A DNA stretch of 64,000 bases from Dipteronia dyeriana (lineage: Eukaryota; Streptophyta; Magnoliopsida; Sapindales; Sapindaceae): positions 60,189,253 to 60,253,252 of the forward strand of contig CM065297.1 of the NCBI GenBank assembly GCA_032871835.1, written 5' to 3'. Of the stretch, positions 1 to 9,331 are shown piece by piece (position 1 is the first letter of the stretch; each line of letters begins with the position of its first letter). A program made the translations under genes and the position numbers. The notes beneath the pieces were generated by a model. The model did no database searches. It saw nothing but the letters and a program-made list of their open reading frames with translations, and was not told where the DNA came from.

Positions 1-777
1 GAGATTGTTAGGTTTTAGATTGTGTTGGCATTAATTCCATATCAAAATGATGTTTACTTGTAATGATTTAGTTGTTTAGATTCATGATGATTCAATCTTC
101 AAAGAAGAAGGAACAACTAATCAAAGCAAGTTCAAAGTCTTCAAAGAGAGATGATGCAATATGGCTTTACAAAGGTATACTAAAACCTTATTTTTCTCTT
201 ACAAGGCTTAGGCACACACACAATTCATACATTTGTGTCTCTGGATCGTTATGCACAATTATAGGCACACACATACAATTCATTCATATGTGTCCCTGTA
301 TCGTTGTGCACCATATATAGCACATTCACACACTTGAAGATGAATGCTCATGCATTTGTATGGAAATAACATGTTTTGGAAAAACCATGATTGGAGACTA
401 TCTCTATATAGTTTGCATTCTAGTGTGAATTGTATTTGTATTTGTATATGTTTGTATAACATGGATATTGAACTTAAATTTAGTCTTAAATAATTCTTGA
501 TTGAGTTCTGGTCATTTCGGTTACTCATACTATTGATTTCAAGTTCTAAGTCAAAAGATACTACACTTTCAACTCATGTTGCATACATTGTCTTCATCTT
601 CATATATCGAGTCGAGTTATTATTTTCTGGGTTGAGTATCTTATATGTCCATGTCCGTGATAGAGTTACAGTTTGTAATCCACAAACGGATTCGAATTCC
701 GAGTTTGGAGGCCGGAGAACGGTCAAAGAATGTGAAGGAAGGTCAAGGGAAAAAGAAGACGTCAAAGCTCTTCTTTC

Positions 778-850
778 CCGAGATGGCGCGTGGCCATCTC
801 GGAGCAGAAGGCTTGCTGCCCCGAGATGCCCAATTGCCATCTCGGGCAGC
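778..850 (+). promoter_or_regulatory. Paired palindromes upstream of the A LTR TATA box
   Basis: Two inverted repeats stand side by side. 778-802 has perfect 10-base arms (CCGAGATGGC / GCCATCTCGG) around a 5-base spacer. 820-846 has 9-base arms (CCCGAGATG / CATCTCGGG), extendable to about 13 with one bulge. They lie about 60-130 bases upstream of the TATA box. Equivalent pairs occur in the other two long A LTRs (29918-29990 and 37829-37905). The position suggests U3 control elements, or a cruciform; the function is inferred only. Confidence 0.55.
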
Positions 851-910
851 AAGAAAGCTTGGCTGATTCTTATCCATTTTGGTCATTTCATATGCCCATT
901 TTCCCTCTCC

Positions 911-920
911 TTTATATATC
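911..920 (+). promoter_or_regulatory. TATA box of the A LTR
   Basis: The string CTTTATATATCC lies in a pyrimidine-rich context about 0.9 kb into the LTR. The minus-strand A LTRs have a TATA-like CTTTATAATC at the matching place (about 37751-37762 and 29846-29857). Transcription would start about 30 bases downstream. Confidence 0.5.
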
Positions 921-1857
921 CATTCCCTCTCACATTTCATTCTAAGAAGAGATTCAAAAATTTGAGTGCAGAATTTTCACTCCAAATTTTCTCACCTTCC
1001 AAACACCATAACTTCTTCATTTGAACTCCAACTTTAGTGATTCAAATTTGAGAGTGTTTTTCTATTCATACTCAATCCTTTCTCTGAAGGTTTGAGTTAG
1101 CTTTACTGTTGTTTTTGGAGTATAATCTCGCAATGACTCCAAAAACGGGACTGCACCAAAATCAACTAAGGTATTGATTTTCTCTCAAAGTTTTCTTTTA
1201 AAACTTGGTCAATTGCCTTGAGTTTTCTTCTTCAACATATATATGTGTCTTTTGATTGTTTTGATTTGAGTTTTGAACTAATTTAAAGCTAGATTGAGTT
1301 TCAATTGAAATCTGACATGTTGAGTTAGGTTTTGATTTTGCCTATGTTTTCACATGTTTGGGATTGTATTGTGCTAGATTTCATTCTGGGACTATTTGAT
1401 GATCTTTAATTGGTTGATTTTATGAAAAATAGTTCCTCAGATGTATTAGGCTCTCTTTAGCTAAAATCTCAGAATGATACATGTGCTTGTGTTCTTTTGA
1501 GCTATTCATGTGTTTTGTTGAATCTATGAATATGAAATATGCTCTAGAACTTCAGCTTTAATCTAAATGACTTTGTCACATGATTTTACCATGTTTTTTG
1601 TTTATGAGATTTAAACTTGATTTTGTGTTAATTGAAAATATCTTGTGATTCAAGTTTTAGATCTATGTATGTATCTAGGTTGTAATTAGTGATTGAACAT
1701 ATCTTACATGATCTAGATGGATAACACATGCATGATTGACTAGACTACATTTGTTTTGTGCATTCATGCTCATGTCTAGTATTTTCTATAGGATGTGTTG
1801 ATCATAACATTTGCGTGCTTGTTTTCGTTTTGCATTCATGATCACCTTGATGCCTTG

Positions 1858-2130
1858 TGAGAAGGAAGTCTTGACAATAGGTGTGAGACCTATGTTGTTG
1901 AGCAAGAAAGTCTTGGTAAGAGCTGGGAGACCTCGGATTGTCAAGCAAGAAAGTCTTGCCTAGGATCGTGAGGATCCGGAGGGGTGAGCGAGGAAGTCTT
2001 GACTAGAGTAAGGAGGACTCAGATAGTTGAGCAAGAATTTTTAACTAGGGTCGTGAGGATCCGGAAGGGCGTGCGAGGAAGTCTTGACAAAAGGTGTCAG
2101 TCCTCAGATTATTGAGTAAGAGGGTGGCAT
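1858..2130 (+). repeat. Degenerate ~45-bp tandem array in the A LTR
   Basis: About six imperfect units, each built around GAGCAAGAAAGTCTTGACTA followed by a GTGAGGA(T/C)CCGGA-like half. Each unit carries a small inverted motif (CAAG...CTTG). The minus-strand A LTRs carry the same array at about 28600-28910 and 36520-36830. It lies downstream of the presumed transcription start, so it would be in the transcript. Confidence 0.7.
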
Positions 2131-2177
2131 CTTCATGAGTAGGATATGAGGGTAGTTTCTAGGTGGAGGGGTCACTT

Positions 2178-2300
2178 GAGAGATTGTACTTGTCTTATCT
2201 ATTAGTGGATTTTGTTTGCCGATTGTTGTTAACCCGTGGATGTTTTCTCTTCGGAGGTTTACCATGTCATATCTTGTGTCAACTTTTCTCTATCCCTATC
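2178..2300 (+). promoter_or_regulatory. Conserved LTR module with a small stem-loop
   Basis: Contains GAGAGATTGTA, TTAGTGGATTTT, CCCGTGGATGTTT, a short hairpin CTC-TTCG-GAG (2247-2256) and TTTACCATG. The same order of motifs appears in the unrelated gypsy LTR F at 58032-58135 and, on the minus strand, in the E LTRs. It lies in the R/U5 part of the LTR; a role in RNA processing or packaging is inferred. Confidence 0.5.
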
Positions 2301-2587
2301 TCTCTTATATTTGTATTTGTTATTTGAATAATATGGATAGAACTCTATATGTAAGTTGACTTCCTTTCTATAATATAGATTGTGTATATGTTATGATTAC
2401 TTGTTTGTATCAACCTTTACTTGTTTTATATATTGATTAAGTGTCTTTAATTGATATATATATTGTGATACAAGCAATCTAGAGGGATAAACTTTTGTTT
2501 GTTTCTAAGGGAGTCGAAAAAGGTGCCTAAACTATTCACCCCCCATCTAGGTTAGCCTTGAGCATTTAACTGTGTTTGTATTTTACA

Positions 2588-3127
2588 TTTCACACTAGAA
2601 TGCAAACTACATAGAGATAGTCTCCAATCATGCATTTTTCCTAAGCGTGTTAGTTTCATACCAATGAATGAGCATTCATCTTCAAGTGTGTGAATGTGTT
2701 ATAAATGGTGCACAACGATGTAGGGACACAAATGTATGATAGCTGTGTGTGTGTGTCTATAATGGTGCACAATGATGCAGGGACATATATGTATGAACTG
2801 TGTGTGTGTGCCTATAATGGTGCACAACTATACAGAGACACAAATGTATAAATTTTATGTGTGTGCCTATAATGGTTCACAACGATGCAGGGGCACATAT
2901 GTATGATTTGTGTATGTGTGTGCCTAAGCCTTGTAAGAGAAAGATAAGGTCTTAATATGCCTTTGTAGAACCACATGGTATCCTTTATCTTTAAAGACTT
3001 TGAACTTGCTTTGACTAGTTGTTCCTTCTACTTTGAAGCTTGAATCATCATGAATCTAAACAACTAAATCGTTACAAGTAAACATCATTTTGACATGAAA
3101 TCAATGCCAACAATCTAAAGCCTAACA
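2588..3127 (-). repeat. Family A LTR fragment, minus strand (first ~540 bases)
   Basis: Read on the minus strand it begins TGTTAGGCTTTAG at 3127 and matches the first half-kilobase of the other A LTRs (30334-30757, 38240-38671). It stops where the plus-strand A LTR ends (2587/2588). The TTTCA here continues the target sequence found in intact A LTRs, so the plus-strand A element most likely inserted into this LTR. The remaining part would lie left of the window. Confidence 0.75.
2704..2930 (-). repeat. 55-57-bp minisatellite in the A LTR, four copies
   Basis: Units start at about 2704, 2761, 2816 and 2871 with AATGGTGCACAA, continue with GATGCAGGGACA and end in a (TG)n-CCTAT tract. Only about two copies are present in the other A LTRs (about 30445-30555 and 38360-38465) and two to three at 200-320, so the copy number differs between insertions. 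Confidence 0.75.
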
Positions 3128-3307
3128 AAGTAGTAGATATAGTGACAGTGGTAGGCACATTAGCAGGATTGGAAGCCCCCTTGCCACACACTCTAGATAC
3201 CCGGGATACGGATACTTCAGACTTGGACCTTAGTCGTTCAACATGAAAGGTATAGGCAGGCTGGACTACAGCGGGATGGAGAAGATGCCTACCTCCCTAG
3301 ATCAAGG

Positions 3308-4520
3308 TTAAGGGAAGGCTTCTCCAATTTGGACTATCAGAAAGGGAAAGAGAAAGAGGATCTCGAACAACCGGAGCAATAACAAAACCCGTAAAAAAAG
3401 AGAGGTTAGTATCAACGTAAGCAATAGTAGGGTAAGCCAATTCATAAGTCTGTCCTCACCAGCAATAGTAGGGTAAGCAATAGTATCAGTATAAGAAATA
3501 GTAGGGTAAGCCAAGGCGGCTGAGATACGCAGGTACGAATTCACCCTACGGGAAGCGAAAGAGTCGGAGGTGGGATACTTAGTGTTTATATAGTTCCGAG
3601 CAATGATGGCTTTCAGGATTGCCTCGGACTCGACCGATAAACAGTTCTTGTCCTAGGAGGGCTTGTCGTTGAAAGCGGTAGGAATATCGAATTCATGCCC
3701 GCCAAGGTAGAATGACTTTCCCCACTCAACACCATTCAGAACCCATTCATCCTTCCAGGAAGGATCCTTCTTAGCAGCTCCTGGGACGATAACGTTAAGC
3801 TTGTTTTTGGCTTTCGTGTAGAACTGCCCCCTAGGGCTCGAAGAAAGGCTTCCAATTTGGAAAACGTAAGCCAGCTCCTCAGCCTCTGGCTCCCTCGTGA
3901 GATTCATCCTCTCACACTACTTTCTACACATCACTAGGAAACCCACTAAGTGTCTCTAAAAACCCCAGGGTCAACTGGAGATGAGCTAGCTGTAAAGCAT
4001 GGAGAGCCCGCCGGAGAGTAGAATAGAGCCCGCCAAAAAGTAGAATAGAGAGGAAACCTTACTTCATTCTCAAGTGCCGTAACATGGAATGAAAGCACGC
4101 AGCAGCAGGAGAGAAGATACTGTAGTTCTTGGGAGGGATAATGACGGAGATGCTATTAGGGATAGCATATTTAGCTTTTAGGCGATTAATTGATTTCGGC
4201 CTGAATGAAGAATTGATGATGACCTTGAAATCATAGGGAAGAATTCCTTCCAAAAGGGCATCAACAACCGTGGTAGGGGCACCACCAGCCGTCATGCTCC
4301 CAAAATCTTTATCTGAGTCCACGTTGACCAAGTCCAGAGGTTCTTCGGGATTGTTGGTGAAGCCAGGCCCGATCGATACATTCCGACCCGAGTGGAGACA
4401 ATGTGGGTTTGGAGGGGAGTCTATGCTGCCAAAATCTTTTTGTTCCTGCTTCTAGAGAGCCAGGTTAGAGACATCATTGACCTCTACTAAGTAGTCAATA
4501 CTGTCACATGAGTTCAACAT
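3308..4520 (-). pseudogene. Antisense accessory ORF of Tat-like element b2 (plant gypsy-type transposon protein)
   Basis: Starting from an ATG at 4520, the minus strand reads as a protein with several stops. It contains LPYDFKVIINSSF, then RLKAKYAIPNSISVIIP, a region HALQLAHLQLTLGFLE, and DPSWKDEWVLNGVEWGKSFY. This order resembles the plant 'putative gypsy type transposon' family (PF04195 by memory). The frame runs opposite to the LTR downstream of it (TATA box and polypurine tract are on the plus strand), so it is an antisense ORF between pol and the 3' LTR, as known in some Tat elements. Stops lie after the MLRHLRMK and FNDKPS segments. A sister copy lies at 6149-6827. The exact 3' end is not visible. 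Confidence 0.55.
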
Positions 4521-4925
4521 TGTCAAACTGAGAAGAGTTTTTAGAGAAGAAGGAAGACGGTGAAGATTCTTTTAAAGGTGAAAAGAGCAAGAAATTCTTG
4601 AAAGTTTGAAATTTGAAAGAATGATAAGCGTGAGAAGGAAGACGATGTGACTAGGTTAAAATAGGGATAAATGGAACAGTAACAAGTAACTTCAGTGATA
4701 GAAGCAAGCTGGAAAATGAGATATTTGATGAAGATTTCCTCGATTCTCAGGGACTAACGTAACACATTCGGTTTTTTGAAAATACGTTGTTTCCTTGCTC
4801 GCCACATTTCTCCTGTATTTAATGAGAGGATTCCTTCCCGAATTCTAGTAACTAAAAAAAAGGGAAAATTTCCCAAATAAAATAGGAAATAAGACTCTAA
4901 CCCCAACTCAATCACCGGTGTTCAA

Positions 4926-4940
4926 GTTAGAGGGGACTTC
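4926..4940 (+). promoter_or_regulatory. Polypurine tract before LTR b2
   Basis: GTTAGAGGGGACTTC lies directly before the LTR start TGTTAATAGC at 4941. It is the plus-strand primer region of a Ty3/gypsy element. The sister copy before 7243 has the decayed form AAAGTAGACTTC. Its position shows that the LTR to its right is a 3' LTR. Confidence 0.5.
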
Positions 4941-6148
4941 TGTTAATAGCAAAATTTGGCTATGGACCAAAGGTCAGTTTTCCACTCTTTAGAAAAGGGT
5001 CCAAATTCAAGATTACACAGCAGGGTACCAAAGTTCCCGGGGACGAGCTACCATACAACCCTCTAGAAGTAAGGCGAGATCACCCACACCGGTGGAATGC
5101 CTCTCAAGCATCCAGGGTCAACGTGTAAGGCTTGGTGTGAACAAATCAAACTTCTTACATCGAAATAGGATCCCAATGCAAGGTCAACATGGGAAAACCT
5201 AAGTTCCCTAAGGTCGAGATGTCACGCAACCTCCCCAGACGCATGTTACCCTCTTCAGCTGTAAAAACAGACCTTCAAGAAGTCGAGTTCGCCTTACAAT
5301 TTCTCTCCATTTCACTAGGGGACAAACCTAATCTATCTAGATAAGAAGAAGAAAGCTCGTAAAGCTCTGTTGCCACTGGAAAGCGCCAACGTAGCCATGT
5401 CGGGATCCAAAAGAAACCGTAAAAGGTCAGATCGAGCTCTTAGTGCCAAGACGGGTATAGAGAAGTACTTCACCATTCCAGATAGAAAACGTCATAGTTA
5501 TTGACCTCCCTGATGCATCTCACCAGGGCAACATACGAGATTGCAGTCACTCTCTAACGCACCTTAAAACACTACGTAGGTGCAGGACAAGTGATTGAGT
5601 CCATTGAGAAAAAATACTTATCTTCCTTTAAGATATCATCGAATCAGTTAAACCAAAGTCAATGACATTTAAACAGAGGATCTCACCCGATAAGAGGGAT
5701 TTGATTGAGATATGCATGGCAGAGAAACTACAAGCAAAACCTAGTTGGACCATGTATAAATACACTAAGGATAGTACACAGGGAAGAGGGCTAGAATTCA
5801 CTGTCTAACGAAGAACAAAACTCCATTGTCGCCTAATTTCTCTAAGGAGAACACGACCTCTATTTTATCCACTTATCTACGGACACTAAGCTGGCACCCC
5901 CATTGTACCCAAGAGAGATCGAGAATTTTGATTGACTTTTGTATATTACGTTTGATTCGTTTATAATAATAAAACAGTGCCATTTTCTGTACCTATCCTT
6001 CACATGTCATGTTTTTACCTATTTTCATCTCCTTTATTACATGTATAAACCTGGTACCGAAGGTACCATCCCTGACCGCAACCTCTAAGGTAGTGGTCTT
6101 GAAGGTGTTAGCTAAAATTCCTCACCCCAAGCGAATTTTCGGTGAACA
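4941..6148 (+). repeat. LTR b2 (Tat-like gypsy, 3' LTR)
   Basis: About 1.2 kb, starting TGTTAATAGC and ending TTTTCGGTGAACA, with the same terminal sequence as b1 (7243-8216) and B1 (to 10355). A TATA box in CCATGTATAAATACACT at about 5750-5766 matches the one in the B LTRs and fixes the plus orientation. The flanking sequence on both sides belongs to the same antisense ORF family, so this copy inserted into a sister element. No coding sequence is seen inside. Confidence 0.7.
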
Positions 6149-6827
6149 TGTCCTTTTAGACCAGGAGAGTTAGCGGCAACCTAGAAGACATACTTCAATT
6201 CATTTGGTCCCGGTTCCCTATTGAAATAGTCCTTCTCACCTTGCTCCTTCTGCAACATGAGAAACCCTATCGGATGCCTCCAGAATCCCAAGGACAGTTA
6301 GAGAGGAGCAAGTTGTATGGAGTGAAGCTCTCTACAGAAAGTCAGGTGGAAAGGTAGCTTGGCTCCACTTTCAAAGGCAACAGTATGAATATGGAGCATG
6401 CCTGAGGAAAGGATTTAAATTTCACACCCCCTCTGTAGGATAGTAAACGTGATGCTATTAGAAATAAGGAAGTTCGCCCTCAAACGATCGATTGATTCTA
6501 TTATAGTAGTAGAATCAGGAATGACGCGGAAGTCATAAGGAAGTGTAAGTATCCCCTTGGTAAGTTTGAATGGACCTTGGTGAGGCCTCCACAGACCTTA
6601 ACATCACTAGATTCCTCACTTGAACCCTTCTCGACTATCTCTAGCAGGGTATCAGGGTTGTTAGAGAAATCGGTCCAAATGGCAGCGTTCTGGCTTGAGA
6701 GGCAGTGCTGTAGCTGAGGGACGTCGTTCTCACCGCTATCCTCCTCCCAAACCCTTTTCCCACGAGTAAGGTTCGACAAGTCACCCTCCACGAGTCATTC
6801 AACACTATCATTGTTAAAGTGTGACAT
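6149..6827 (-). pseudogene. Antisense accessory ORF of Tat-like element b1, cut by the b2 insertion
   Basis: Minus-strand copy of the same protein as 3308-4520. It starts at an ATG at 6827 and includes TLLEIVEKGSSEE, an ISNSITFTI segment, then GAKLPFHLTFCREL and HPIGFLMLQKEQGEKDYF in shifted frames. The last two resemble the plant gypsy-type transposon family (PF04195-like). A stop lies ten codons after the ATG. The reading ends where LTR b2 begins (6148/6149). The rest of the gene would be left of b2's other end and is not in the window. Confidence 0.5.
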
Positions 6828-7242
6828 GGAAGCGGCAGAAGACTGGTTCAAAGATTGTAAAAAGTTTGAAAGAGGTGAAAACGAAAAAGATGAAACCAAG
6901 CAAGTAGGGTTTTTTTTTATTTTTAAAAAAGAAAGGAAGTTTTGAATGTGTGGACAGTTAAAAGGATGTTGACATGCTTAAAAAGGGAATAGAACAGTAA
7001 CTGATGACGGAAGTGTGATCTTGGAGATGAGATTTTTGATCAAAAATCTAGAGAAACGTGTAAACCGTTTCATTTTTCAAATGTGTACATTCAACTAGCT
7101 CGACACGTGGACCAATGCATTTAATGTAGAGGTTTCATCCCAGATCCTTGTAACCGGTTTTGGAAGGAAAATTTCTCAAATGATTCTGGAAATCTGACTC
7201 CAACCCTAATCAGTCACCAGTGTTCAAGTCAAAGTAGACTTC

Positions 7243-8216
7243 TGTTAATAGCCATTTTTGTCAAGGGGTCAAAGTGAAATTTTTCACCCAACTGGTACTT
7301 GATAGGACATGTTTTTTGATACCAGGTAGGGCTGGCGTGCTACTACCTACCTCGAGATACCAGTCTCTACACCGCCTTAAGATCTGGACAAACCAGCGGT
7401 GAGGTAACTCCCACCTAGTACCTCGACATAGGTTGTACGCTTGGTACCAGAATACATCGATACTATCTCGCCACCAATTCCAGGTATATGACATGCCTAT
7501 TAGGAAAGAAGGAAGTTAGTCGGAAAGCTTTAGAATGACAGGTCAAGCGCCACCAGACTGGTACCCCGAGGTACCTCGCCACTTGACATGTAAAATCGTG
7601 GTTTCTTCTTCAAGTTACAGAGTTGACTTCTACGCCATTAAAGCATCATAATGTGACCAAATAAGTCAACAGATTCACCATTTATTAAAATTTAAACCCA
7701 AACGGAAACCTGACGTAATCAACAGGTCTAATTCTCGTGTAATTTAATTCCCCCATCAACTCCAATCATTTCTAGTAACACGACCAATCAATTGGTCTAA
7801 ATTACAGGGATCTGATTGATGATGAGAAGGGATTAAAAGAGGACGTCAGGATCCAGAGAGGGTACCGAAAAATAGAGAGAAAAATGGCAGAGCTTGTTCA
7901 CCATTTTTCTCAGAGGATTTAGCCACTTATCAACACGTACAACTTTGTCATCTCCAATAGTGTTTAGAGAGAGCAAGAGAGATAGCATAGTGAGATCAAA
8001 TTTGTATCGCTTCCATGACAATTGTACTCCATTCAAGTCATATCAACTTTTTTAGTAATAAAATAGTTCTCCACTAGCAATCTCATTCTTCTTTCCCCTT
8101 TCCTTAATCTGTTCCAAACTTCCTTGGTACAAAGTACCTACCCCTGCAGCCTACCTAGGTAGTGGGTTTAGGGTGTTAACTGATATTCCTCACCTTGATT
8201 GAATTTTCGGTTAACA
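7243..8216 (+). repeat. LTR b1 (Tat-like gypsy, 3' LTR)
   Basis: About 0.97 kb, starting TGTTAATAGCC and ending TTTTCGGTTAACA. The 60 bases upstream repeat the stretch before LTR b2 (AGTCACCAGTGTTCAAGTC), which marks the same element end. It is shorter than b2, so it probably carries an internal deletion. I do not see the CCATGTATAAATACAC TATA region in it. Confidence 0.65.
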
Positions 8217-8615
8217 GCATTTGATTTTTTTTAATTGATTGTGAAAGAAAAAGAAAATTTTTAGGTCAGATGGACCGCACAACAACACCACCAAGTGAAT
8301 TGGCAGTGCGTGAAGGCTTGATTGGTCTAAAAACCAAGGACGCAAGATGGACCGCGAATGAGCAAAAGGAAGAAAAGAAGCCGGGCTCATCCATAAGAGG
8401 TAAATGCTCTCCAATTATTTCCAACATATGGATTTCGACAGGTAATTGCTCTAAACTTATGGGATATTTCAACACATTTTAAATGCCCTGCTTTGATCCC
8501 TGCTTTGGTTAGAAGCTTTTAGCATATATGGGTGCATTTTATGCTTAATTAAATGTTAAAGCATGTTTTAAGTGAGATTATAGTCAAAATTTAATTTGTG
8601 CTAAAAATGAAATAG
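8217..8615. other. Unassigned spacer between LTR b1 and LTR B1
   Basis: About 400 bases that I cannot match to any other part of the window. A 70-codon frame at 8270-8482 exists on the plus strand with counter-frames on the minus strand, and none has a recognisable motif. It may be flanking DNA or an unrelated element fragment. Confidence 0.4.
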
Positions 8616-8924
8616 GAAACATTTGTGGCGAAGACCTTACTTGGGCTTGCCAGCCAAGTTTTGCTACCCCACAGGATCCCAGCGTAGTCAAATCGAGCAC
8701 TACCGAAAGCCTCGTAAGGTCGAATCAAGATCTATACAACCAGATTGGTGCCTTAAGGTACCTCACCCTTCGATTGATACCCGAGTACCGCGATACCAGT
8801 TTTGGGACCCATCTAGGGTACGCCTCCTCTGCAAGATAGTAAGAATGATATTAGCAAGGTATCGTGCCACTAGAATATAGAACCATAGTTCTCCTTCAAT
8901 AGAGAGGGTTGACTTTCATGTTTA

Positions 8925-9120
8925 CCGTTAATGGGGGTCAACCGTATTAATGGAGATAGTCAACCCTATTAATGAGATCAAACTGTATTAATGGAGGTAG
9001 TCAACCCTATTAATAAGATCAATTGTATTAATGGAGGTAGTCAACCTTATTAATGGAGATAATCAACGACATTAAATCAGTCAACTCCTTAATAAACGCC
9101 ATTAATAAGTTAACTCAAAC
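8925..9120 (+). repeat. Minisatellite of GTCAAC / ATTAATGG units in LTR B1
   Basis: Alternating units of the kind TATTAATGGAGGTAGTCAAC, about 30-35 bases long, repeated five to six times with variation. The minus-strand copies occur at about 20100-20250 (B2) and 21790-21950 (B3). It lies upstream of the TATA box, in U3. Confidence 0.7.
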
Positions 9121-9314
9121 ATTACCTTCTATGATTATGAATTGATTGGCTAAATTAATGGAGTGGGAAACAAAGAAGAGTCCAAAGAGGAATTAAATAC
9201 ATCTTCACCAACATATTAGCTATAAGCCGATCAACTACATTAAATGAAGAATCGTGCCCAATAAGGAAAAGAGAACAATTCAAGAATCCTGGACTTGCAC
9301 GCCAAGGTAGTTAC

Positions 9315-9331
9315 ACCATGTATAAATACAC
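9315..9331 (+). promoter_or_regulatory. TATA box of LTR B1
   Basis: CCATGTATAAATACACC contains TATAAATA at 9321-9328. The same 16-base context recurs in b2 (about 5750-5766) and, reversed, in B2 (about 19927-19943) and B3 (about 21622-21638). It supports the orientation assigned to all four LTRs. Confidence 0.6.

Larger units (their letters stand above)
6..2587 (+). repeat. Family A LTR, plus strand (3' LTR of an element lying left of the window)
   Basis: A complete LTR of about 2.58 kb starting TGTTAGGTTTTAG and ending TTTTACA. The five bases before it (GAGAT) match the end of the polypurine tract seen before the other A 3' LTR (30758-30770), so this is a 3' LTR and the element body lies off-window to the left. 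The same sequence recurs on the minus strand at 28338-30757 and 36072-38671. It holds paired palindromes (778-846), a TATA box near 911, a degenerate 45-bp tandem array (1858-2130) and a stem-loop module (2178-2300). Open frames inside it, such as one of 175 codons at 497-1024, also fall in LTR sequence and are not genes. Confidence 0.85.

Noticed and set aside
778..850. Possible microRNA precursor
   Set aside because: Arms are only 9-13 bases and there are two small palindromes rather than one long foldback, so it does not fit a plant miRNA hairpin.
497..1024. A 175-codon open frame on the plus strand, with several overlapping frames on both strands
   Set aside because: It lies wholly in the A LTR, crosses the palindromes and TATA box, and is not kept open in the other A LTRs.
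1858..2130. Possible CRISPR-like array
   Set aside because: Units are degenerate and without distinct spacers, they lie in an LTR, and the sequence is from a plant.
4941..8216. Reading the b LTRs as minus-strand 5' LTRs with the 3308-4520 and 6149-6827 ORFs as a sense gag
   Set aside because: The TATA context, the polypurine tract and the B1 primer site all place these LTRs on the plus strand. The alternative cannot be fully excluded because no intact element is in the window.
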